A stretch of 64,000 bases of DNA from Rhodosporidiobolus odoratus (Eukaryota; Basidiomycota; Microbotryomycetes; Sporidiobolales; Sporidiobolaceae), in contig JAOANU010000018.1 of the NCBI GenBank assembly GCA_034387635.1, positions 124,001 to 188,000 on the forward strand. Reading direction: 5' to 3'. Positions 12,097 to 25,886 of the stretch are shown in pieces (positions within the stretch are counted from its first letter, which is position 1; the number at the start of each line of letters is the position of its first letter). A program made the translations under genes and the position numbers. The notes below the pieces were generated by a model. It had not been told where the DNA came from and made no database searches. It worked only from the letters and a program-made list of their open reading frames with translations.

Positions 12097-13765
12097 CTAC
12101 GCCGCTCCCAACTCCCTCTTCAGTCCCCGCAAAGCCTTCTCCAAGCTCTGCCACCTCTTCCTCCTCATCGTCCCACTGACCGTCACTCCCGCCGGAGTCT
12201 GCTGAAACGGTAGCACGGCATCCATCTCGAACGCCCCTTCCCCCAGTAGGTAATATGCGAGTAAAGACAGGTCCTTCCCCTCCCTGTCTGGTAGCGAAAA
12301 CTCACTCATCCCGAGCGACATCTGATTCGACAACAACCAGCGATGGGTATGCGGCGTACGGTCCCATCCGTGACCGGTGAAGAACCCATAGAGGCGTAGG
12401 AAGAGAGCGACGGGTGTAGGCCAATCCCGTACAGGGAGCAAAGGGGGGGAAGTGCTCATCTTCCTCCACATGGCTTGGAGGACAGGGAGGTTACGATGCC
12501 GAGGTAAGGAACGTCGGATCAGGAGGGAGAAGGAAGATAGAGGGGTTTGCGAGAGGGCGGAGAGGGAGAAGGGATGAGAGGGGGAGAGGGGGAAGAGGGT
12601 GTAGGGAATGGTGGCGCAGTGGGGGTAGAGAGAGATGGCGCGGGCGAAAGATGACCGGGGGGAGAGGAGGGGTCGGGCGCTATAGAGTGAGGCGGCGGAG
12701 AGGGTGTCGGAGGAGGAGGACTCGTCCGCGTGTGCGGCCTACCAAGCTAAGAGTGTCAACATGGGCGCTAGAAAGGAAATAGGCCAGACTGCGCACCTTG
12801 AGCAGCCAAGCCGCGAGGATGTCACCGGTCGAGACGTACTCCCTCCCTCCCGTTTCCTGCTTAACCACCGCCTTGGTCTTCGCGACCATCGAATCGACCA
12901 AATCCTGCTTCAAAAAAAGCCACTTCGCCTCACTTTGGTTCCACCAATTCTCCCACTTCGCACTCCACAAGAACTTCTTCAACCCAATTGGCGTAAAGGG
13001 TTTCCAACTCTCCCACAAAGACGGGAAGACCTGCTTCTCCGCATTTGCCCGCTCTTCAACCTTCTCGTCCTTGGCCAAATCCTCGAGAGCGTCGATAAAC
13101 GGATTACGTTCGAATGCGGAGGGGACTTGCCAATCCTCTCCTCGCAGTTCCGAGGTGAGAGCGGAAAGAACCTGCCCGATTCCGGTCCCATCGAAAACAC
13201 CATGAGGAACCGAGATCCCGACTGCGACAGCATCGGAGAGGACGGTAACGTGGATATCGAGTAACGGTCGCTGCTGAGCCGCATGCTCGGCCATGGCTTG
13301 GGGTCGGGAAGGGTGGATAAAGAGGTTTCGGGTTGGGGTGAAGAGGATACCCGAGGGGGTGGCGGAAAAGGGCGTGGGAGGGCATGGGAGGTTGGCTGCG
13401 ATTTGGTAGGTTTTTGAGAGGGTGGCGGTGGTGAACGTGTAGAGAGGTCGTTGGTGGCCAATAGCGTCGACGTCGTCGGGGATATTGACGAGCCAGAGGC
13501 CGTCCTGCAAAGGCGGAGAAAGTCAGCATGCTGGGAGAAGTAGAATCAGAGGGGAGTAGGGAAAGGGACGCACCGAGCCCATCTCTGGGATACCTGCTAG
13601 CAGAGGCCACCTTCGCACTACTCGTGAGGCAGCCTCCTCGAGCCGTCGAAACAGGTCTTGGCCATCTTCTGCACTGCGCCAAGTTCGCGGAAGGGAGAAA
13701 ACAAAGGCGGAACACATGGCTACGCCTTGAGGTCCGGCGTCGAGGGTGGTAAGCGGTAGGAGCAT
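12097..13765 (-). CDS. HXXXD-type (BAHD-like) acyltransferase, copy 2
   Basis: Paralogue of the gene at 1861-3494, predicted 513 residues. Exons are 13765-13574, 13504-12797 and 12738-12097; both introns are phase 0 and sit at the same positions as in copy 1. The catalytic motif is HGVFDGTGIG, followed by YVSTGDILAAWLLK. The third exon was set by aligning AAHADESSSSDTLSAASLYS with SAHSREGSTLNSVSLSPVYC of copy 1, which requires a TTGGTAG acceptor; the frame is open from there to the stop. Both proteins share SNQ (here LLSNQMSL), VLPFQQ and SG-MRR-RW-SLE near the C-terminus. Substrate unknown; probably soluble. Confidence 0.8.
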
Positions 13766-14183
13766 ATTGTCTAGTGCTGAAGACCTGAAGCGATAAGAAG
13801 CAGAAGAAGCAGAGTAAAGCGCGGCTTGGAATGAAGAGCGCAAGCCGGGAATGGCGGATAAGGTCGAGTCAGGTCGACGACGTCGGGTCAGTTGGCGCAC
13901 AGGGTGACTCGCGACACGTTGGGCCGTTGTGACTGAGATGTATGAGCGTCTTTGAATTGTGAGCTCTGCGGGCTTGAGCGCACCTCGTCCTGAAGATGAG
14001 GCGGAAGTGAGGAGGAGGAGTCGCGGGCCACGGCGTCGATGACCACTAGAGATGGCCCGTGACTGTTCTGGTGTCTATCGGTGTAGGTAACGCAGTCTTA
14101 TCCCAGCTAGAGTGAGCAGTAGAAAGTAGAGGAAGCCCATTCGATTCCTCGCATCGTTCACCTCGCCATCTCACACTGCTACA
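13766..14183. other. Divergent promoter region acyltransferase 2 / ArfGAP
   Basis: About 420 nt. The acyltransferase frame continues upstream to 13900 without a better start. No RNA gene or repeat was noticed. Confidence 0.45.
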
Positions 14184-16227
<2,044 letters not shown>

Positions 16228-16651
16228 GGGGAGGAGAGATCATCGCTTGGTTTAAGGGAGGAAGGGAGGAAAGAACACGAGGGTAGATTGGAAAATTCGA
16301 GAAAGGGAGACGAGTGGAGATGGAGGCCTGGACAATTCGAGTGAAGGTGTAAGAAGATGGTGTAATGTGGTAGATAGGCTTTAGGAGAGAGAGACAAGAT
16401 TGATGAAATGGACTTGGGGGTGAGGAAAGAGAGAAGCGGGTTCACTCTCCTCCCACCTTCGCATCACCGACCACACCTCATCTTGAACCGTCACATCGAC
16501 ATTGTGACACGTCTTGAAGCCTCGATACCTTGTCCTAGCCAGCCTAGCGCTCCCAAGGCATCATTGAAGATTCGTTGTCAACCATCTCACCACGCGACTG
16601 CGCCATCTCTGATTGCGACTCAGCGGGCCAGCTCTAGTGTCGCAGTAGAGC
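16228..16651. other. Spacer ArfGAP / BRE1
   Basis: About 420 nt between two rightward genes, purine-rich just after the ArfGAP stop and pyrimidine-rich before BRE1. Presumably terminator of one gene and promoter of the next. No further gene seen. Confidence 0.45.
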
Positions 16652-19600
16652 ATGAACGGAGCATCCATTCCCTCTGCCATGGACGCGCAGCATCAAGCCC
16701 GTAACAACAACAAGCGCGCGACTCTGCTCGACCCTCAAGGTAGTCAAACTCCACCCTCAAAGAGACCAAAAGTCGAACATGACGACGACCAGGAAGACGA
16801 GCAAGAGGAGGAGCAGACTGAAGCAGATGTCAAACTAGAGGTAAGCGGCTCTTTTCCCAATTGACCCCATTCGCATCGAGGTGAGCGCGACGGGGCGAAG
16901 CCTCCATCCTCGCCTGCCTCACTGCCGAGTCTATTACAGACTTTTGAAGCACTACTGACGCACATTCGTGACCTTGGCCGCCCTCTCCCGCCTTCATACG
17001 CGCTCCTCTCGTCGACCATCCCGCTTGCAGAACTTTCGAAAAGAGGCCATCTACCGCGAACTCCTCTCCTATAAGCGTCAACTCTCTCGCGCCCAGAAGG
17101 AATGCGAAAAGCTGCGCTCTCATAGGGCTTCGTGTGAAGTTAGGTTGAGCAAGGTCGAAATTGGGTGGAAAGAGATTTTGGCGGAAGCAGCTAGGGTGGT
17201 GCCCGATTTCCAGCCGGGCGGTGATGGCGACGAGTGTGAGTTGCCGTATGCATTCAGGATTGCCTCTGCGAAACTTTGCCTGAAAATACTAAATGCCGGT
17301 TCTTCCTTTCCACAGCCTCTCCCTCACTTTCCGACCCCTTTCTCGACGATGCTGCCCTTTCCGAGGCCCTCTCAGCCCGGACCTCGTCAACCGTTGCCCT
17401 CCTCCAGCGACTTCAATCACTCCCCTCCTCATCTACCTCCCCTTCCCCCTCAGCCCTCGAGCTGAAAACCCGTACCCTCCTCTCTCAATCGCTCGAATCG
17501 AGCGAAGCCCTTCGTCTTCTTCGAGAAGAGCACGACCGAACCCTCGAGCAGCTTGAAGAGACGCACGCCCTCCTCCTCAAAGCCGAGAAAAAGTTTGAGC
17601 GGTTCCGAAGCGCAACTGTCGCTCAGGTGGAAGGGAGGGCGGTACCCCACGACGGCGGGCTCTCCAAGGTGGGTAGGCCGAGTGTAACAGCCGATCCTTC
17701 GGCTATGAGTGGGGTGGGGGCAAGTCCTGTCACCAACGGCGGGACTTTGTCACATTCTTCTGGGTTGAAACAGGAGATTACGTCTGCCGCTGCGGGTCCT
17801 TCAGATCCAGGTGGGCAGGCGGTGCCAAGTGATGGAACGCAGGTCGAGCAGGGCGATATGGACTTGCTGAATGAGTTGATGGCCAAGAGGGGGGCAGAGG
17901 TGGATCAGCTGAGGGAAGAGAGGGTTGCTCTGAAGTTGGAGATTGATACCTTGAAGGGAAAGGTGCGCTCCCTTCTCGTCACCTTCCCATCACCTCTCCC
18001 GCTGCTCACGCTAATCCCTCTTCGCGCCTCACCTGCGCGTGGTGCACAAACGGTTTCAGCTCGCCGACCTCCCAGACGATGTCATCGCCGAAACCGCCAC
18101 TTTCCGCTTGATGCAGCAGCATGTACAGTACCTCGCTGCCGAGTACGATACTAAGCGGACGGATGCGGATCGAGCCACCCTCGAAGCGGAGCAATTGAAG
18201 GAGGGTATGGAGGCTTTCCGGGAGGGCGTCTTCGTAAGTCTTGGCAAATCGGAGCTTTTCTGCACTTTGCTGCCCATATGATTGTATGGACACGCCGTTG
18301 ATACTCGATTCTGACGTTGCCTGCAGCGCGACGCGACCGAGCAAGTCACCGACCTCCAATCCCGCCTTTCCTCCCGTGAATCCGACCTCTCCCGCCTTCG
18401 TGCAGCCCGCGACGAGCTCAAAGCTGAATCCTCTGAGCTTCGCGCCAAGGACTCGGATCGAGCCAAAGCCCTCGACGAACTTCGCACCCTCGCCGATGCG
18501 CGTCGAGTCCGACTCGGAGCTTACCAGAGCGAGGTGACGAGACTTCGGATCGGTAGAGCGGCGGCAGAGGAGAAACCTGAAGAAGTCGAAGCTCGGATCA
18601 GGCTCGCGCACCAGGGTGGTGGGGAAGAAGACGGGGCCGAGGAGGGCGAAGTGGAAGACGACCTGGTGGCCGATTTGCAGAATCGGTTGCAAAAAGCCGA
18701 GGCCCTCCTTCTCGCCTTGCGGGATCAACTTACGACATACGCGTCGGCCGCTTCGACAGCGACGCCGTCTGCGGCGCAGCTCGTGGAGAGTGAGACGAGG
18801 GCGAGGGAGGACCTTGAGGCGGCTAAGGCGAGGTTGGACAAGCTTGAGAGGATTTTGGGACCGGGTGCGAGTGGGGAGGTTAGGGAGATGGCGGACCGGT
18901 TGAGGGATAAAGAGGAGGAGGTGAAGAAGGCGGAAGCCAAGGTGAAAAGTCAGGAAGCGGTGCGTCTGGAAACTCTTTTTTCCTCTCTGTCCTGCCTCGA
19001 CTCTGCATCGAAGTGAAGAGGAGCTGACCTTGGAGATCGAAACCGTCGCACAGGCCACCAACATGCTGTACGGCGAAATTGATCGCCTCTCGACGGCTTG
19101 GGCCAGCCTCGACGAGCAGAACCAGAGCAAGGTCTTCAACCTCGCCTCGCTCGAAGACAAGATTCAGCGGCTGAACGCAGATGTGCGTAGAACTCCTTTT
19201 GCAGAGCTTCCTCGCGCGCGACTTTCGAACGCACAGACTGATGTTCTGCGGTGACGTTCCTGCGCGCAGAAAGCCAAAGCCGATAACCGCTACTTCGCGA
19301 CGATGCGTCAACGGGACGCTCTCAGCCAGGAGAATACGGTTCTGACCAAGCTGGCGGAGCGGCAACAGCAGAAGGTGGAAGCGGCCAGCGAATTGCAGAG
19401 GAGTCTGTCGGGGCAGCTGGTGCGCGACCCAGTCTTCTTGCTCTATTCCTTCTCGACTGACAGGACCCGTCCCTCGCAGACTGCTGCGGAGAAAGAGATC
19501 GCCTCACATCAGAGCAACGTCCGCGCCTACCAGGACAGCCTCGCCCAGCTCAAGCGTGACAATGCCGAGCTGAGCTTGAGAAGCGAGCAAAATTCCAAGC

Positions 19601-20224
19601 ATCTCGTCGAGGTGAGTGGCCCTTTTCACCGAATAAACCGAGCGAGCAATACTGATCTCGTACCGCTTGTCCGTCCGCCCCGTCCGCTCTCCAGCTCAAC
19701 GCCGCGCTGTCCACCCGCATCACCGAAGCCGAAACCGAAGCCGCCGCACGGTCAAAAGCCGACGAACGAGTCGCCAAACTCGAACGGCAGCTGCAACAAG
19801 CACGTGAGAAGGCGGCGACGGCTGCGGCTGCAGCCGCTGCCGCTTCTGCGACCACCTCCACGAGCGGTTCCGCTGACCCATCCGAGGTGCGCGAGCTGAA
19901 GAAGTACAATGCGGATCTTTCGGTACGTTCTGTTCTCTCGCTCGATGGCCGTCGCGGGTGTCTGACCCGTCCCGTCAACCGCAGCGCCTCCTTAAGTGCT
20001 CGACCTGCAGTCTCCGCTTCAAGGACACGGTCCTCAGTCGCTGCGGTAAGCTTACATAAATTCCTCTGTCCTCCATGCGCTTGTCCACATCTGATCAGTC
20101 TCTTTCCCCAGGTCACACCTTCTGCCGAGAGTGCCTCGACGACCGTATGGCTGTTCGGAACCGGCGCTGCCCCACCTGCTCGACTCAATTCGGCATGGCC
20201 GACGTCCTGCCCATGTTTTTGTAG
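16652..20224 (+). CDS. BRE1: E3 ubiquitin ligase Bre1 (histone H2B)
   Basis: Nuclear RING ligase that with Rad6 monoubiquitinates histone H2B; about 886 residues. Eleven exons: 16652-16840, 17031-17235, 17316-17962, 18060-18233, 18327-18959, 19054-19182, 19270-19419, 19480-19611, 19695-19922, 19985-20045 and 20112-20224, all in phase. The N-terminus has the RPKVEHDDDQEDE basic/acidic start, then NFRKEAIYRELLSYKRQ, typical of Bre1. The body is long coiled coil, including LADLPDDVIAETATFRLMQQ and DRLSTAWASLDEQNQSKVF. The C-terminal RING is CSTCSLRF, SRCGHTFCRECLDDR, RRCPTCSTQFG, ending DVLPMFL. The 3' acceptor at 19053 was preferred to one at 19025 because the CTGACC before it is a branch site. 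Exon 3 contains the source of the inverted copy in the ArfGAP intron. Confidence 0.93.
17423..17586. repeat. BRE1 exon 3 segment duplicated in inverse orientation at 14632-14795
   Basis: Part of the coding region around [20 protein letters not shown]. Being in frame and within a conserved coiled coil, this is the likely source copy; the intronic one is the likely derivative. Confidence 0.9.
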
Positions 20225-20558
20225 CCGCGCAGTCTTCGAGAGCTTGCCCTCCTTCTCTCTCAAATCTACACAAAGCCGCAACTCCCACTACATAGTCGTA
20301 CTTTTCATCGCTTCTCTTGGCTGTAGTAGAGTATTCATCTGGTTGTACCCCCCGTAGTCAATCCCTCATTGTCATCCGTTAGCCTAAAAAAGAGCTGTTG
20401 GACGGCCGTTGTCTTCCAAACATCTTCCGTTATTCAGCAGAGAGACGCAGCGACATGTAGTACTCCGATCGAGATTGCAGCAACGGGCAAGCATCAACGT
20501 TGAACAGGCTTGCGATGAAGCTGACCAAAGAAAGTATACCAAAACGCGTTTACACGGT
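20225..20558. other. Convergent 3' region BRE1 / ILS1
   Basis: 334 nt between two stop codons. It must hold both polyadenylation regions. Nothing else seen. Confidence 0.45.
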
Positions 20559-23500
20559 TCAAGCCCTGACCAGCGTAAGCGTGATCTTTTCCTCCTGAAC
20601 CTCCTGCTCCTCCTCAATGACGACCTCCCTGCCCTCCGTCATCTCCCGCTTCGGCTGCGGCGACTTCTTCAACACTCGTCGAAGCACCTCACCACTGGCC
20701 TCAATGATTTGCTCAAGCTCGGCCCCGACACCCTCAGCGAAGGAGTAGAAGACGTCAATGTCGTCCGTCGCGACGAGACCGGCCTTCTTGCGCAGACGCT
20801 GGACACGGTTGATGACCTCACGAGCGGTACCCTCCTGTTCGAGTTCAGGACGACGAAGCACGTCGAGAAGGATGACGACATCGTTGTTCGTGTTCGTTTC
20901 GTAGTGCGGGCCGCCTTCGACCCGAGTCGGGAGTTCGACGTAGCGAGTGGCGGTGAGGTCGCCCTGGGTGAGCTCGATTCCGTCGACCGAGATCTTACCC
21001 GTGGCGAGGTAGGCCTTGACGTCCTCCGAGGGGACGTTCGGGAGAGCCTTCTTGACGCGAGCGAGATCCTTGCGGAGTTTACGACCGAGGACGGCGTAAT
21101 CGGCGTCGGCCCTGAACTTGATGCCGCAACGAGCCTCGTCCGAGGTGAAGACGACGGAACGGACGTTGAGTTCCTGCTCAACGTAGGGGAGGAGAGAGGC
21201 GACGTCGTCGAGGTACTCTTGCGAGGGGTGAAAGACGACCAATTCAGCGAGAGGAGTCTTAAGGGGGACGACCATGCGCTCGCGGACGGTTCGGCTAAGC
21301 TCGATGACGGCCTGGAGGCGCGACACCTGACGCTCGATGACCGGATCGAAGTACTCCTCCCGAGCGTGAGGGAAGGGCAGGAAGTGGAGAGAGCGAACGT
21401 CCTCGCCAACGTCGAGGCCCGAAACGTCTTCGGGGAAGAAGGGACGAAGACCCTGGTAGATGTTTTCGGTGATGAAGGGAGTGAACGAGGAGAGGGTGCG
21501 GACGAGGGTGAAAAGGGTTTCGAAAAGGGTGTTGAGGGCGCTGAGGGTGTCTTCGAGGCCGTTGGCACCCTTCAGGCGGGTTCGATTGAAACGGATGTAC
21601 CAGTTGGTAAGCTCGTCGATGAGATTGAGCATCTGAGCCACAACGGTGTACAGGCGGTAGGCTAATGCAACGACTATCAGTCTGGGAAGAATGGTAAATG
21701 AGGAACGAGAAGGCAAGCTAGCGCACCCTCCATCTCAGTCTTGACAAGCGTGATAAGCGTCTGGCAACGGGCGAGAATCCAGCGGTCCATGACGTTCTTG
21801 CTGCCAAGTGCCTTGGGGTCGTACTTGAAGTCGACGCCCTGTTCCTTCTTGAGGAGCGCGGCCTGGCCGAGGAAGAAGCGGAACGAGTTGAGCAGGGGAA
21901 GGAGGACGTGGGAAACAACGTCCTTGACACCCTCCTCCTTGAAGCGGAGCGAGTCACCGCGGACGACGGGCGAGTTGATAAGGAAGAGGCGGAGAGCGTC
22001 GGCACCGTAACGGTCGACGATGAGGTTCGGGTCGGGGTAGTTCTTGAGCGACTTTGACATCTTCTTACCGTCGGCAGCAAGGACGTGACCGCAGACGACA
22101 AGGTTCTTCCAGGGGGCAGTGTCGAAAAGGTGAGTTGAGAGGACGAGGAGAGTGTAGAACCAACCGCGAGTCTGGTCCATTGCTTCAGAGATAAAGTCGG
22201 CGGGGAAGGACTTTTCGAACTTTTCCTTGTTCTCGAAGGGGTAGTGGACCTGGGCGTAGGGCATGCTGCAATTGCGCCCATCTCTACGTCAGTGCGCTCG
22301 CCGAATAGGGAAGCAGAAGGAAAAACGCACCTTCCGGACTCGAACCAGCAGTCGAAGACTTCCTCAACTCGCTTGAGGTCGCCCTTGCCCTGCTTCGAGG
22401 GGATGGTGATGTGGTCAATCTTGTCACGATGAAGGTCGGTGATACCCTTGACGCCGGACAGCTCCTCAAGCTCGGCAATGGAAGTGATGCAGACGATCTG
22501 TTACAAGGATTAGGTGAGCTAGCGCTGCTCATTAGGTGAGATCGGGTCATCCGCACCTCTTGGTAGTCATCACTAGCCCACAACGGCAACGGAGTGCCCC
22601 AGTAACGGTTCCGCGAGACGTTCCAGTCGCGGGCATTCTCCAACCAGTTCTGGAAACGGTTCTCACCAACCGCCGCGGGAACCCATCGGGTCTGCTGGTT
22701 GTTGTTGACGAGCTTGTCCTGGTGGCCGTGAACGCGGACGAACCAGACGGGGATGGCGCGGTAGATGAGGGGAGTGCCGGAGCTAAAAAAAAAGGAAGAA
22801 TCGTGAGCGTGGAATGCGCAGAACAAGATCATGTGTAGCTTACCGCCAGCAGAAGGGGTACGAGTGGGTCAGGGTGGTGGCGACGACGATCTTGTTCTCG
22901 GCCTTGAGCTGCTTGATGATGACCTTGTCGGCATCCTGCAACCGGAAAGAGATGCGAAGATCAGAACGAGCACGGAAAGTAGGTATCCGAGCGGCAGAAA
23001 CTAGGCGGATCGAGACGCACCTTGACATACATGCCCTTGAAGTCCGGCACCTCGTCAGTGTAGAGACCTTTCTCATCAATCGGGCAAGGCGGCATCTCCT
23101 CCTTCTCGACAATCCCGTGCTGAACGGCAACGCGGTGATCCTCGTCACCAAACGCCGGGGCTTGGTGGACGATACCGGTACCAGACGAGTCGGTAACGTA
23201 GGTGTCGGCGATGACGCGGAACGCACGGGAGAGGTACTGAAGGTGCAACGTCGAATGAGTACAAAAAGAACGGGGGAACGCAGGAAGCAAGGGGGCGGTA
23301 CCTTCTCCTTGAAGTAGGGGAATAACGGCTCGTAGGTCCATCCGACGAGATCGGTACCCTTGTAGGTAGCCAGCACCTCGTACTTCTTCTCCTTCTTCGC
23401 CTTTACCGCGTCCTTGTAAAGGGTGGAAAGGAGCTTGTCACAGAGGACAAATTTACGGTCGCGCTCCTTGTCGTGGATCTTGACGTAGGTAAGTTCGGGG

Positions 23501-24784
23501 TGGACACAGAGACCGAGATTGGAAGGGAGGGTCCAGGGAGTGGTCGTCCAGGCGAGGAGGGCAGTAGTAGGGTCATCGCGGAGGGTGAAGGCGACAGTGA
23601 CTGCAGGTGACGCACGTCAGTGTTGCCTGATATAGGAAGGACTCGGGGAGACAGGAAAAGAAAGCGCACCAGCCGGGTCCTGCACGTCCTTGTACGCCTG
23701 ACCTGCCTCAAAGTTGGAAAGAGGGGTAGTGCAGCCAGTCGTGTAGGGCATGACCTTCAATCCGCGGTACACCAAGTCCTTCTTCCAGAGCTGACCGAAC
23801 ACCCACCAGACCGACTCCATGAAAGACGGGTTGAGCGTCTTGTAGTCATTGTCGAAGTCGATCCATCGTCCGAGACGCTCGACGGTTTGGCGCCACTCAG
23901 ATGAGTACCTCATGACAATCGAGCGACATTCGGCGTTGTACTTGTCGATACCCATAGCCATTACATCCGCCTTGGAGGTGATGCCGAGCTTCTTGTCAAT
24001 CTCGTGCTCGACAGGGAGACCGTGCGTGTCCCAGCCGAAGCGACGCTCGACATGATAGCCATTCGAGTGTGCGTAGCGAGTGACGATGTCCTGTAGGGGT
24101 CTGATAGTCAGCATCTTGGGATAAATGGGCTGTAGGTGCCGAAGAAAACTATAATCTTCTGGAATGTGCTGATGCCAGCAGCCAGTGCTGCAGTCATAAG
24201 TCATAGTCGCTTGTACGCTTGACATGATGAGGCAGGGCAGGTGGTATGAGGAGGGAAAAGAGGGAATGGAGCTGACCTTGACCGTACCCATCAGAATCTG
24301 CAGAGGTAAATACGGGTTAGTTCAAAGCTAAAGTGCACGCAGGAAAAGAATGCGCCCATGTCCATGGTGGGCCAAACCTGTCGCAAACGGTGGACCATCT
24401 ACAAATGAGGAATGGCGTCAAGGGTCGAAGCCTTAAGGCAAGAAGAGAAGCGAGGAAGCTGCGGCTGGCGTCGCTGCCGCCCGCATCTGAGCGCGTATTT
24501 GCTGACGCCTCGTCGCATTACACGGGAGCACCGTTACTCACCGTAGAACGAGTACAGCGGACGGTCCTCCGCTTTTGACTGGCGAACGGATTCCTGAAAC
24601 TAGTGATAGCAAGGCATGCGTCAGTCTGTACGGCTTAGAAATGACCCGGTACGGTATTGACATGGCAACGTACGGCATCAATGTCCTTCCAGTAGGCGAG
24701 AACGTCCTCCTCCTGCTTCGGGAATGAGAAGGACGAAGTAAGGTTGTGCTCCGGAAATACGGCGTTCGGGTTGGGGGCCGTCAT
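20559..24784 (-). CDS. ILS1: Cytosolic isoleucyl-tRNA synthetase
   Basis: Class I synthetase charging tRNA-Ile, about 1095 residues. Exons: 24784-24674, 24593-24542, 24398-24358, 24297-24277 (21 nt), 24090-23670, 23600-23302, 23236-23021, 22935-22844, 22782-22557, 22497-22331, 22265-21727 and 21661-20559. Blocks include [60 protein letters not shown], the editing segment [66 protein letters not shown] and [12 protein letters not shown]. Two oddities lie in the HIGH-motif exon (24398-24358): it reads GLAHHGH where families have GxPHxGH, and its expected donor is GGGCGC rather than GTGCGC. An in-frame upstream Met at 24904 would add about 40 residues. Everything else predicts a working enzyme. 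Confidence 0.94.
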
Positions 24785-24904
24785 GTTGGATGGGCCGCTA
24801 CCTAGGACTCGCTTCGGGTAAGCCTCTGACCAAGCCTGACAAGAGAAGAGAGCAGCGTGAAGATGAGCGAGAATTGACTCGGGACTTTTCCCTTCCTCCT
24901 CCAC

Positions 24905-25886
24905 GCCGCTTATCTGACGCTACTTTCGAGTCACTGTACACACTGCTACAGCCCGGACTCGTCTGCCATAGAGCCCCTTGTGCGCCACTCGCCGAAGTCG
25001 CCTACCAGCACCCGCCGTTGCCGTCGCTAGATGACGGCCTTCTCCAGCGTCAGCGACCGCATCAGGGCTCAAGCCGCCTCGAGTCCACATTCACGACTGT
25101 TCATGCATGACCGTTCTCTCCCATGCCCGCCCCGCCTTACGTCCTCGCACCCTGTCTCTCTCCCATTAATAAGTGATATGTCGCGCTCGCCAAGCAGATC
25201 GAGCACTCTCGTCGCCAAGTAGTACGCTTTCCCAAGGTACGGATACCGCCATCTAGAAGTGACAAAGCTCTGGAGATACGGGGCAAGTTGAGATGTGATG
25301 ATACGATCGCTTGAACCGGCGGACAGGCGGACAGACGACGCTATGTAGAAGACTCGGCGTTCGCTCTGAGCAGTCACAACAGCGCGGTACGTAGCCAGGG
25401 CTCAAGCGTTCGCACGGTGCTTTGCCGCCTCCACCTCAAAATCATTGTTTACCCTCATCTCTCCAGCCTCGCTCGCGATCTGCCTCGGCATCGCAACGCG
25501 GTCTGCTTGGCATAGCGGAGCTCAATGGCACTCACAGCTAGGCGACGCTCTGCCTGTTCCCCAGATCTTACAAGACGGCTAGGGGACCCAGCCATCACTG
25601 CGGAGCTTCCACAACAGGTTTACCCTGTATGACCTTGCGCAGATTCATTCGCAGACCCTCTTGTGCCTTCCGCGTCATGAGAATGCTCAAAGCCCAATGC
25701 GCGCACGACAGACCCCGAAATCCGGCTAGAAAGAAGTCTTGGCCAGACGCACCAGCGTGTTCCCACGAGTAAAGAAGCCAGAAAGACACCGTGATATCTC
25801 AGCTAGAAGGAGTCTGGGCTGGGTCTTACCTTGACAGAAGGCCGGAGTGGGATGAAGACGGTTCAGCTCGTCGGACAATCTGTGTC
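24905..25886. other. Upstream region of ILS1, no gene seen
   Basis: About 1 kb of normal base composition. A leftward frame at 25789-25595 encodes 64 residues with no ATG start and no family I recognise. A leftward frame at 25377-25069 is also unsupported. I would treat both as unassigned. Confidence 0.35.

Noticed and set aside
19021..19053. An earlier 3' splice site for BRE1 exon 6, giving LTLEIETVAQ
   Set aside because: The CTGACC within it looks like the branch point for the CACAG acceptor at 19053, though the earlier site cannot be fully excluded.
18006..19160. A 384-codon leftward open frame
   Set aside because: It is antisense to BRE1 exons and introns; the BRE1 splice model with coiled coil and RING explains the region.
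20409..21665. A 418-codon open frame on the plus strand
   Set aside because: It lies exactly opposite the last ILS1 exon, has no domain, and arises from the codon bias of the synthetase gene.
25595..25789. A small leftward protein of 64 residues
   Set aside because: No ATG, no recognised family, and no clean upstream exon; left as unassigned sequence.
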